DNA of 64,000 nt from Clostridia bacterium (GTDB taxonomy: Bacteria > Bacillota > Clostridia > UMGS1883): the NCBI GenBank assembly GCA_017472685.1, contig JAFUOO010000017.1, positions 35,721-99,720 of the forward strand, in the 5' to 3' direction. Below the pieces are notes generated by a model. It worked only from the letters and a program-made list of their open reading frames with translations. It was not told the origin of the DNA and did no database searches. Positions 15,642 to 23,643 of the stretch are shown in pieces. Within the stretch, counting starts at the first letter, position 1, and every line of letters begins with the position of its first letter. The position numbers and the translations under genes were made by a program.

Positions 15642-16625
15642 ATGCATAAAAGAATTTTTTCGATGCTGCTGGTTATGATACTTGCTTTCAGCTCCGTGCA
15701 GATTGAAGCTGCAGGGCTTGTTAACGACATGATGACAGACCTCAGCCGTGAAGCACAGCATTTTTATGACACACAGGTTGCAATGGCAAACATGACCGTG
15801 TCGAGACCCGCTGAGGACGCTTATGTTGTAGCATATGTTGACCAGAGCGGCAAAACCTTGACCACTCAGCTTTGCAGAACTGATTGGGGAACATGGAACC
15901 TGGGTGACATGAAGCTTTATGACGGTTATACAGAAAAAACCGTAATCAGCGGTGCAACAGACTGGGAATATGTTTTCCGCGTGTATAATCCCATAAGTCA
16001 GGCTCTTGAGTTTATGGGCGGAAACCACGGCAGCGAAAGACTTAATTCAATAGTGTTCAAGGAAGGTGTTACAGGGGAAACCTTTTCTCTGGAGGTGGGC
16101 GAGTCGAGGTATGTTGCAAGGCTTGTTGTTGAAGAAAACACCACAATTCATATCCCAAAGGTAGATTATCTGGACTTTGCAAATGTGAAGAGAGTGTACA
16201 CAATTGTGGGTGGTACAGTTAATCTTGACTGCGAAGTGTCTTTCATACGCGATATAAAGATGTCGCTTTCATATACAGCGATGGCTCCTGTAAATAAGGA
16301 TTTCTCACGTTATTGTTTTTTGGGCAATGAAGGATATGTTATAACAGAAGCGAAAGGCGCGGCTTCGAAAAAGTATTTGGGAAATATGCCTGTAACTTTT
16401 TGCCGCTTATCCGGCGACGATCCCTCGGCAAGCGTTGAAGTAGGAATATATAACGAGAAAGATATGACCGACAATTTTTCAAACAGAGACAAGACCTTCA
16501 TCTGGGATATGTCGGAAGAATTTAACAAGGTGTACTTTTCAAAATATGATATGTCAAATTTAACAAAGATTACAGCAGGTACCGTATGGGATTTCGGAAC
16601 ATACTGGAAGGTTAAAATTCAGTAA
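15642..16625 (+). CDS. Secreted protein of unknown function
   Basis: A 327-residue protein with a clear signal peptide (basic start, hydrophobic core to about residue 18, then QIEAAG as likely cleavage). The mature part looks rich in beta strands and aromatics and has no cysteine pattern or catalytic motif that I recognise. AAAGGA precedes the ATG, and the gene follows tlyA by 20 bp, so it may be co-transcribed. A hairpin terminator closes it. No SLH, LPXTG or lipobox is present, so it is probably released or held by other proteins. Confidence 0.7.
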   Translation: MHKRIFSMLLVMILAFSSVQIEAAGLVNDMMTDLSREAQHFYDTQVAMANMTVSRPAEDAYVVAYVDQSGKTLTTQLCRTDWGTWNLGDMKLYDGYTEKTVISGATDWEYVFRVYNPISQALEFMGGNHGSERLNSIVFKEGVTGETFSLEVGESRYVARLVVEENTTIHIPKVDYLDFANVKRVYTIVGGTVNLDCEVSFIRDIKMSLSYTAMAPVNKDFSRYCFLGNEGYVITEAKGAASKKYLGNMPVTFCRLSGDDPSASVEVGIYNEKDMTDNFSNRDKTFIWDMSEEFNKVYFSKYDMSNLTKITAGTVWDFGTYWKVKIQ

Positions 16626-16630
16626 AACAT

Positions 16631-16656
16631 GAGCGGAAAATTTTTCCGCTCTTTTT
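16631..16656 (+). terminator. Intrinsic terminator
   Basis: Stem GAGCGGAAA/TTTCCGCTC followed by TTTTT; ends the dxs-tlyA-secreted protein unit. Confidence 0.88.
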
Positions 16657-16716
16657 GAAATAAATGCAACTTTTTTAAAGTCAGAAAAGTATTATATATA
16701 GAGAATGGAGATTGTT

Positions 16717-18108
16717 ATGAGAGCACAAAAGGTTATAGACGAATTTTTAAAGTTTTCGGTTATCCCTCACGGCAGCGGCAATGAAAAGGCTGTGGGCGAA
16801 TATCTTATAGAGTGGGCAAAGGCACACAACTTAAAATGCGAGATGGATGCCTACGGCAATGTTATTATGGAAAAGGCAGCTTCTGCAGGCTATGAAGGCA
16901 AAGAGCGTGTAATCCTCCAGAGCCACATGGATATGGTCTGCGTTGTAGACAGTGACAAGGCGTACAACAGCGTAACTGACCCTATTGAAATTTACCGTGA
17001 CGGTGATTTTCTTAAGGCAAAGGGAACAAGCCTCGGTGCCGACGACGGCGCAGGCGTTGCAATGATGCTGTATATTCTTTCCGATGACACCTTAAAGCAT
17101 CCTGCTATCCGTGCCATTTTTACGGTTGAAGAGGAAACAAGCATGAAGGGTGCAGAAAACCTGGATGTTAAATACCTTGATGCCAAGTATCTTTTAAATC
17201 TTGACTGGGAGGAAAAGGACAGCATTTCCTCCTCCTGCTCAAACACTGTGAGTATTATATTTGACAGTGCGGTTAAAAGGGTTAAAAATACAAAGCAGGC
17301 ATATAAGATAATTGTGAAGAATTTATTAGGCGGTCACAGTGGCTGCGACATTAATCTGCCCCGTGCAAGCGCAATCAAGTCTCTTGCAGAACTATTGCTT
17401 GACCTTAACTGCGAGGTTTCCTCATTTAATGCAGGCAGGGTTGTGAACGCAATATGCGCCGAAGCAGAAGCCGTAATCTCTTGTGACGGCGAGGTTGAAA
17501 GCACAGTTAAAGCCTTTGAAGAAGCCCTTAAGGCAGAATACCCCAATGAGAAGGATTTGTTGTTCACTATAGAAAAATGCGACGCAGAAACCGTGCTCAA
17601 TAAAGAGGACAGCGACAAGTTTATAAGCTTCCTTGTAAGCGTACATTCCGGCGTATTCTACATGAGCAAGTACACTCCCGACTTTGTGGAAACAAGCCAG
17701 AATATAGGCATAGTAAGCTTAGGTGACAGCTTGCATATTGAAATACTTGCAAGAAGCAGTTCAAAGTTCCATTCCGAGGAAAGAAAGCGAGCTGCTAAGG
17801 CGCTCAGCATGGTTTACGGATATACACTTTCACTTCCTTCCGAAAACCCCATCTGGGAAGAAAAGGGCGAAAACGAGCTTATAAGAATTATGAAAAAGGC
17901 ATATAGTGAAGTAACAGGTAAAGAGCTTAAGGTAATCGGCGTGCATGCAGGCTTGGAATGTGCGTTTTTCTCATCCGTAAAGCCTGAAATGCAGATGGTT
18001 AGTGTAGGTCCTCAGCTGTATGATGTGCATTCACCTAAGGAAAGATGGGAAATTTCTTCTTTGCCCGAAACAATCGATTTTGTGGTAAAGGCTCTGGAGA
18101 TGATGTAA
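16717..18108 (+). CDS. pepD: Aminoacyl-histidine dipeptidase (peptidase M20C)
   Basis: A 463-residue zinc dipeptidase of the PepD (beta-Ala-His dipeptidase) type. Metal-site motifs are in order: QSHMDMVC (His/Asp) near residue 72, LGADDGAGVAMML near 109, VEEETSMKGA near 139 and LDWEE near 167; a C-terminal HSGCD/ARSSSK dimerisation region follows. It hydrolyses small peptides in the cytoplasm; there is no signal peptide. The ATG at 16717 follows GGAG by 6 nt; an in-frame ATG at 16705 lies before this site and is less likely. The HAD gene starts 2 bp after the stop. Confidence 0.92.
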   Translation: MRAQKVIDEFLKFSVIPHGSGNEKAVGEYLIEWAKAHNLKCEMDAYGNVIMEKAASAGYEGKERVILQSHMDMVCVVDSDKAYNSVTDPIEIYRDGDFLKAKGTSLGADDGAGVAMMLYILSDDTLKHPAIRAIFTVEEETSMKGAENLDVKYLDAKYLLNLDWEEKDSISSSCSNTVSIIFDSAVKRVKNTKQAYKIIVKNLLGGHSGCDINLPRASAIKSLAELLLDLNCEVSSFNAGRVVNAICAEAEAVISCDGEVESTVKAFEEALKAEYPNEKDLLFTIEKCDAETVLNKEDSDKFISFLVSVHSGVFYMSKYTPDFVETSQNIGIVSLGDSLHIEILARSSSKFHSEERKRAAKALSMVYGYTLSLPSENPIWEEKGENELIRIMKKAYSEVTGKELKVIGVHAGLECAFFSSVKPEMQMVSVGPQLYDVHSPKERWEISSLPETIDFVVKALEMM

Positions 18109-18110
18109 CA

Positions 18111-18749
18111 ATGAACTTTAAAGGTGTTATTTTTGATATGGACGGCACCATACTTGATTCAATGCGTGTGTGGGACAAGATAGATGTTGACTATCTCAAC
18201 GCAAGAGGCATCCGGGTGCCAGAGGATTATGCCCGCACAATAAGCACCATGACAGGTGTTGAATGTGCCCAATATTCGATAAAAAGGTTTAACCTTACGG
18301 ACACTGTTGAGGATTTGATAAAGGAATGGGACGAAAGAGCGCTTTTTGAATATGCCAACAACCTTGAACTTAAGAAGGGTGCAAAGGCATATATTGAAAA
18401 GCTGAAGGAGAAAGGCGTAAAGATTGCACTTGCCACATCGTCCTCAAAAACTCTTTACGAAGCGGCACTAAAGCACACAGGCGTGTACGATTTGTTCGAT
18501 ACTTTTGTGTCCACCGATGAATCGGGTATCAGTAAACGCGATCCACATGTTTATCTCTATGCTGCGGAAAAGCTCGGGGTGGATATAACGGACTGTGTTG
18601 TGTTTGAAGATGTTCCCACGGCAGTTAAAACTGCAAAAAGCACAGGCGCAAGGGTTGTTTGTGTATGGGACGAAAGATGGGATGCGTTTAAAGCGGAGAT
18701 GGAGGATGCCGCTGATAAATATATTTATTCATTTGATGAAATGGAGTGA
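18111..18749 (+). CDS. HAD-superfamily phosphatase (beta-phosphoglucomutase-like)
   Basis: A 212-residue haloacid dehalogenase-like hydrolase. Motif I is FDMDGTILDS at residue 7, motif II is ALATSSS near 104, the motif III Lys lies in SKRDPHVYLYAAEKLG and motif IV is VVFEDVPTAV near 163. The helical cap sits between motifs I and II, as in the beta-phosphoglucomutase/phosphatase group. The substrate is unknown. It starts 2 bp after pepD, so the two are one operon. The longer in-frame start at 18045 would lie inside pepD and is not supported by homology. Confidence 0.88.
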   Translation: MNFKGVIFDMDGTILDSMRVWDKIDVDYLNARGIRVPEDYARTISTMTGVECAQYSIKRFNLTDTVEDLIKEWDERALFEYANNLELKKGAKAYIEKLKEKGVKIALATSSSKTLYEAALKHTGVYDLFDTFVSTDESGISKRDPHVYLYAAEKLGVDITDCVVFEDVPTAVKTAKSTGARVVCVWDERWDAFKAEMEDAADKYIYSFDEME

Positions 18750-18753
18750 TAAT

Positions 18754-20763
18754 ATGAAAAAGTTTGTATCGGTACTGTTGGTGCTCATAATGGCGCTTTC
18801 TGCTTTTCCCGTGTTGGCAGACACTGCGGTGGAGGATGCGCTCTTGAAGGTAAAGGCAAAGCTCTCCGTGCCCGAGGAGCTTAGCGAGTTCAGCTATTCT
18901 GAAAACAAGTATGATGACGTGCTCCGTTACGACTTTACCTGGCACACGGAGGATTATACCAAGGAATTATACGTGTCAACAGACAGCCGAGGCAGGATAG
19001 TTACGTATAACTATTACGAGCAGATGGACTATACCGGGGAAAGGACACTGATTGATTATACTTTAGCTGATGCCCGACCTTTGGCAGAAGAAACCGTTAA
19101 GACAATGTTTCCCGAGTATTTTGTTGAGGGTGCTGATAAGCTTGTGTTAAACGAAGCAAAAACTACGTCAAGCTATTCAGGGCGATATAAATCATTTTTC
19201 TTTACTTTTGACAGAGAGTTTGTGGAAACAAAAGTTGAATCAAACCGCGTTAATGTAAGAGTAAGAGCAACAAAGGACAAAATGTATCTGCAGAGTGTGA
19301 CGGCATCATTGGATGAAGATGAGGCTTTCATCCCTGTAAATCCTCATGCTTTAAAATTGGCTGACACGCCTGAAGATTACGAAGAAAAATTTCCGATTAC
19401 AATTTATTATGCAACGGATTATTCTGAGGATGAGCCGAAGGTAAAATTGTTTTATTCAATCGATAAGGGGTATGTGCAAAGCGACACGGGAGAAATTATA
19501 ACCCAGGAATATTTTGACCGCTACGCAGGCATTACGGAGGATTCTGCCGCTGATATGGAAATGGGCACAGGCGGAACATTCAGCAAAAATGAAGCAATGC
19601 TTTCTCCCAAGGAACAAGGCGAAATTGAAAAAATGGAAAGCCTTGTGAAGCCCGAGGAGGTTGAAAAGATGCTTAGAGGCTTAGCTCTCCTTAAAATTAC
19701 TGATGATATGAAATTTACTGAAAGCTATACATATGGAAGGGATGACAATTATTTTGTAAGCTTTAGCTTAGTGGGCGAAAAGCGATATATGAACGTGACA
19801 TATAACGGCGAAACAGGTGAAGTTACAAATATATCTTCGCATTTTACAAAATATGATGACTCCGAAAAGAAAATAAGCGACAGCAACAGCTCCGCCCCTG
19901 AAGATGAGATAAAAACATTTACAAAAACTCTTGCGGGAGATAAGTTTGACGAAACAAAAGCGGAGTTCAATACTCAGAATGAGCGTTCAACGCTCACTGC
20001 GACACGAATCGTAAACGATGTACCTTTCCCTGAAAACAGCATTAGCGTCACATATGACATGGTAAACAATGTTATAACACGTTACTCCCTTTATTGGGAT
20101 GAAGATACAACTGATTTTCCCAATCCTGATGCTGCAATGGGGCTTGACAGGGCAAGAGAAATCATTTTTGAAAATGATATAGACATGGTATGGGTTAAGC
20201 AGACCGAGGGATATGTTGGCGCGATAACCATCCCCGAGAGTGTTATAATCAATGCAATAACAGGTGAAAAGCCCTACAGATATGATGAAGAAAAAACGGT
20301 GTATACAGACATTGAAAATCATTGGGCGAAAGATGCAATAAACGTGCTTTTCGAGCACGACATTTACCTTCCCGGCGACACCTTCAAGCCAAACGACGCC
20401 ATTACACAGGCGGATATGATTTATCTTTTCTCCGCTTGTCGTGAATCGGGCATCATACCCCTTAGCTGGACAAAGGAGCGCATTGCAGAATACGGCTTTA
20501 CAAATGGTTATGTTGAGGCAACCGAGCCTGATAAATTAATGACACGCCGTGAGGCTTTCAAGGCAATGGTCGAAATACTTGGTCATGGCTCCATTGCAGA
20601 GTTTGATATTTACAAATCAAGCTATAGCGATATGGAAGAAAACGGCAGTGCAGAAATCTTAAAGGCGATGGGTGTGCTTACAGGTGACACTGCCCGCCCC
20701 GACGATTTCCTCACACGTGCCGAAGCGGCAGTTATGGTATACCGTTATTTAGCAAAAGAATAA
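18754..20763 (+). CDS. SLH-domain surface protein with YcdB/YcdC-like repeats
   Basis: A 669-residue exported protein. The signal peptide is MKKFVSVLLVLIMALSAFPVLA. The body (about 30-500) has repeated modules with DARPLAEETVKTMFPEYF and later DTPEDYEEKFPIT blocks, like the YcdB/YcdC repeats of other Clostridia; this domain call is tentative. The C-terminus (about 515-669) has two or three S-layer-homology modules (YTDIENHWAKDAINVL, DDFLTRAEAAVMVYRYL) that bind pyruvylated secondary wall polymer. It starts 4 bp after the HAD stop. A strong terminator follows. Confidence 0.82.
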   Translation: MKKFVSVLLVLIMALSAFPVLADTAVEDALLKVKAKLSVPEELSEFSYSENKYDDVLRYDFTWHTEDYTKELYVSTDSRGRIVTYNYYEQMDYTGERTLIDYTLADARPLAEETVKTMFPEYFVEGADKLVLNEAKTTSSYSGRYKSFFFTFDREFVETKVESNRVNVRVRATKDKMYLQSVTASLDEDEAFIPVNPHALKLADTPEDYEEKFPITIYYATDYSEDEPKVKLFYSIDKGYVQSDTGEIITQEYFDRYAGITEDSAADMEMGTGGTFSKNEAMLSPKEQGEIEKMESLVKPEEVEKMLRGLALLKITDDMKFTESYTYGRDDNYFVSFSLVGEKRYMNVTYNGETGEVTNISSHFTKYDDSEKKISDSNSSAPEDEIKTFTKTLAGDKFDETKAEFNTQNERSTLTATRIVNDVPFPENSISVTYDMVNNVITRYSLYWDEDTTDFPNPDAAMGLDRAREIIFENDIDMVWVKQTEGYVGAITIPESVIINAITGEKPYRYDEEKTVYTDIENHWAKDAINVLFEHDIYLPGDTFKPNDAITQADMIYLFSACRESGIIPLSWTKERIAEYGFTNGYVEATEPDKLMTRREAFKAMVEILGHGSIAEFDIYKSSYSDMEENGSAEILKAMGVLTGDTARPDDFLTRAEAAVMVYRYLAKE

Positions 20764-20766
20764 ATT

Positions 20767-20799
20767 AAAACTCCGAATCAGTTTTGATTCGGAGTTTTT
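20767..20799 (+). terminator. Intrinsic terminator
   Basis: Stem CTCCGAATCA/TGATTCGGAG (20771-20780 with 20785-20794), extended by A/T pairs, T-run at the end. Confidence 0.92.
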
Positions 20800-20833
20800 G
20801 GCACCAATGATGCATTTTTGGCGCAAGCCGCTG

Positions 20834-20862
20834 TTGCAGGTGCATTGAAATTGTGATAAAAT
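20834..20862 (+). promoter_or_regulatory. Promoter of the LRR-SLH protein
   Basis: TTGCAG (20834-20839), 17-bp spacer, TAAAAT (20857-20862). Confidence 0.6.
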
Positions 20863-20941
20863 GCATGTAGGGAAAATTTATTTAACAAAAAAACAGCCTT
20901 ATTCGTTTACATATTATAGAGGCGTTGAAAGGAGAAGAACT

Positions 20942-22435
20942 ATGAAAAAAGTATTTTGTTTATTACTGGTGTTATGTATGGTGATAAGTGCTGTGCCAAC
21001 CTTTGCAGAGGAAGCAGAAAAAACAATTCCCGATACCTGGCAGGAATATAAAGGCTTTTGGGTAGAAGAAACAGACGAAGCTATCCGTATTATGGGTCTG
21101 GCAGGTGCAAACAGTGGTGGTAGCCTCCTTGTGCCTGCAGAGCTTGACAGCACAAAACCTGTAAAAGTAGAATATCCCGGTGGTGCACGATATAGCTATG
21201 TGAAATTGCCTGTACAATTGGCAGCAGAAGCATTCAAGGGCGCAGAGGGGATAGAAAAAATCGAGTTCCTGGACGGCACAGAGGTTATCCCTGCAGGGCT
21301 TTGTGAAAATATTAAAAGCCTTAAGACTGTAAAGTTGCCAAAGAGCGTTACTGCTATTGACAATTATGCCTTCAAGAATTGTGAAGCACTGGAAAATATT
21401 GATTTGTCTTTGGTAAAGCACATCGGCAGAAGCTCCTTTGAGGGCTGTAAGAGCCTTAAAAGCATAAAGCTTTCAAGTTATATTACTGCAATTGATGACT
21501 ACGCCTTCAAGAATTGCGCAAGCCTTGAAAAGGTGACAGGCTTACATGATGGCATAAGCCTTGGGCAGGATGCGTTCACAGGCACAAAGGTAGAATTGAA
21601 TGAATTCGTTGTTGATGCTGAAAAAGACGAGGAAAGCAAATTCTCGGATGTTGCAACAGATGCTGTCTATGCAGCTGCAATAGAAGTGCTGACCCGGCTT
21701 GGCATTATGACAGGCTATGATGACAAAACCTTCAGACCTGATACAACCTTGTCAAGAGCCGAAGCGACGGCAATGATTGTTCGGCTCTTAAATCTTGAAA
21801 TTAATCCAACAGGGGGAGAAACTCAATTTTCCGACGTGCCCACATCTCATTGGGCATCGGGCTATATAAGCTGGGCGACAGAAAACGGCATTATCAACGG
21901 GCAAGGTGACGGCACCTTTGCGCCGGAGGAATTTGTGACAAAGCATCAACTGATAAAGATGCTTGTTTGCACACTTGGCTACGAGCCCATGGCACTTGTA
22001 AATGGTGGTTGGAATTACGGCGGTTATATTACTGCTGCAGAAGAAATGGGACTTATTGAAAAAGATAATCTCAACAAAAATGTTCATATCAAGAGAGGCG
22101 AGGCGGCATTGCTTTGCTACAGGGCCCTTGATATTGATTTCATGGAATGGGTAGAAGCAACGTCAGGCATATATGGTCAGCTGTACAGAATTTGCGAGAA
22201 TGAAACCATACTTACAGAGTATTGGGATTATGAGAAGATAGAGTGTGTTATAAAAGAGAGCGGAGGAAATTTATTAATTAAAGTGATAAGGAATTACGCT
22301 GATGAGCCCTATTACAAGGTTGGACAAGTTTTTACACTTGAGGATGAAAATCTTCGCGAGCTTGCAGACAGTATTGTCAACGTATATATGAAGAAAACAC
22401 CTGATGCAAAGAATGAAATATTATTTTTAAAGTAA
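20942..22435 (+). CDS. Leucine-rich-repeat (BspA-type) surface protein with SLH domains
   Basis: A 497-residue exported protein. The signal peptide is residues 1-22 (MKKVFCLLLVLCMVISAVPTFA). BspA-type LRR_5 repeats (about 75-215) carry the repeated phrase TAIDNYAFKNC / TAIDDYAFKNCASLE. SLH modules (about 235-400) include FRPDTTLSRAEATAMIVRLL and FSDVPTSHWASGYISWATENGI. BspA repeats are usually adhesive, and SLH modules hold the protein on the cell wall. The ATG at 20942 follows AAAGGAG; upstream in-frame codons lie before this site. It has its own promoter and a UUCG-type terminator. Confidence 0.88.
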   Translation: MKKVFCLLLVLCMVISAVPTFAEEAEKTIPDTWQEYKGFWVEETDEAIRIMGLAGANSGGSLLVPAELDSTKPVKVEYPGGARYSYVKLPVQLAAEAFKGAEGIEKIEFLDGTEVIPAGLCENIKSLKTVKLPKSVTAIDNYAFKNCEALENIDLSLVKHIGRSSFEGCKSLKSIKLSSYITAIDDYAFKNCASLEKVTGLHDGISLGQDAFTGTKVELNEFVVDAEKDEESKFSDVATDAVYAAAIEVLTRLGIMTGYDDKTFRPDTTLSRAEATAMIVRLLNLEINPTGGETQFSDVPTSHWASGYISWATENGIINGQGDGTFAPEEFVTKHQLIKMLVCTLGYEPMALVNGGWNYGGYITAAEEMGLIEKDNLNKNVHIKRGEAALLCYRALDIDFMEWVEATSGIYGQLYRICENETILTEYWDYEKIECVIKESGGNLLIKVIRNYADEPYYKVGQVFTLEDENLRELADSIVNVYMKKTPDAKNEILFLK

Positions 22436-22445
22436 TTGCATTAAG

Positions 22446-22473
22446 AAAGCTCCAACTTCGGTGGGAGCTTTTT
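22446..22473 (+). terminator. Intrinsic terminator with UUCG tetraloop
   Basis: Stem AAAGCTCCAAC/GTGGGAGCTTT (one mismatch) closed by a C(TTCG)G tetraloop and followed by T. Confidence 0.88.
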
Positions 22474-22476
22474 GTG

Positions 22477-22505
22477 TTGACTGAAAGAGTAAATAAGTGT
22501 AAAAT
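22477..22505 (+). promoter_or_regulatory. Promoter of sbcDC
   Basis: TTGACT (22477-22482), 17-bp spacer, TAAAAT (22500-22505). Confidence 0.75.
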
Positions 22506-22533
22506 TAATGTATATTATTTAAAGGGTGAGAAA

Positions 22534-23643
22534 ATGAAATTTATACATATATCGGACTTACATATAGGAAAAAGGCTTAACGAATACAGCCTTATAAAAG
22601 AGCAGGAGCACATACTGGGCGAGATTATCAATATTATCAACAAGGAAGCCCCCGACTGCGTTTTAATTGCAGGCGACGTGTACGACAAGAGCGTACCAAG
22701 TGCTGAGGCTGTGAGTGTGCTTGACAAGTTTCTTGGGCTCCTTGCAGCTACAAATGCGAAAATCTTTATGATAAGTGGCAATCATGACAGCGCCGAGCGC
22801 ATTGCATACGGCACCGAAGCCTTCAAACGGCAGGGGATTTATATTTCGCCTGTTTTTGACGGCACGGTTTCAAAGGTGGAGCTCCGGGATGAATACGGCA
22901 AGGTAAATATTTACCTGTTGCCCTTTATTAAGCCTGCCCATGTTAAAAGGTATACTGACGACGAAATTGAAACCTATACCGATGCTGTCAGCTTTGTTAT
23001 AAAAAGCCTTAACGTAAATGAGAGCGAGCGCAATGTTATCCTTGCGCATCAGTTTGTAACAGGTGCAGAAAGAACAGAGTCGGAAGAGGTTAACGTAGGC
23101 GGATTGGACAATGTGGAGGGCTACGTTTTTGCCCCCTTTGACTATGTTGCGTTAGGGCACATACATCGCAGCCAGGCTGTAGGTCGTGAAACAATGCGCT
23201 ACAGCGGCACACCCCTTAAGTATTCCGCAAGCGAAGCCAAGGATGAAAAGAGTGTTATTATTGGTAAGTTAAAGGAAAAGGGCACAGTTGAAATAACCCA
23301 TGTGCCCCTTGTTCCCATGCGCGACTATGTTGACATTAAAGGCAAGCTTGAAGAGGTTTTAAAAAGCGAAAACAAAACCGACTTTGTGCGCATAACCTTA
23401 ACCGACGAGGAAGCCGTTGTGGATGCCTACGGAAAGCTCAAGGAAAACTATCCCTATATGACAGAGCTTGTATTTGAAAGAAGACGGGCAGTAGCCTCCA
23501 TTCGCGAGGGCTTTTCCATTGATAAAAGCCCTATGGAGCAGTTTTCAGATTTTTATACAAAAATTAACGGCAGAAGCCTTACCGACGAGCAAAAGGCAAC
23601 TGTAAACGAAATTTTTGACATGCTTAAGGAGGGACAGGAATGA
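22534..23643 (+). CDS. sbcD: Exonuclease SbcD (Mre11-like nuclease subunit)
   Basis: A 369-residue calcineurin-like metallophosphoesterase. The phosphoesterase motifs are in order: SDLHIGKRL (7), GDVYDKSVPS (48), GNHDSAERI (81) and ALGHIHRSQ (about 207). With SbcC it forms the SbcCD complex that cuts hairpins and protein-blocked DNA ends; that activity is of interest in a window so rich in palindromes. The ATG at 22534 follows AAGGGTGAG; longer in-frame starts have no ribosome site. The stop overlaps the sbcC ATG (ATGA). Confidence 0.95.
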   Translation: MKFIHISDLHIGKRLNEYSLIKEQEHILGEIINIINKEAPDCVLIAGDVYDKSVPSAEAVSVLDKFLGLLAATNAKIFMISGNHDSAERIAYGTEAFKRQGIYISPVFDGTVSKVELRDEYGKVNIYLLPFIKPAHVKRYTDDEIETYTDAVSFVIKSLNVNESERNVILAHQFVTGAERTESEEVNVGGLDNVEGYVFAPFDYVALGHIHRSQAVGRETMRYSGTPLKYSASEAKDEKSVIIGKLKEKGTVEITHVPLVPMRDYVDIKGKLEEVLKSENKTDFVRITLTDEEAVVDAYGKLKENYPYMTELVFERRRAVASIREGFSIDKSPMEQFSDFYTKINGRSLTDEQKATVNEIFDMLKEGQE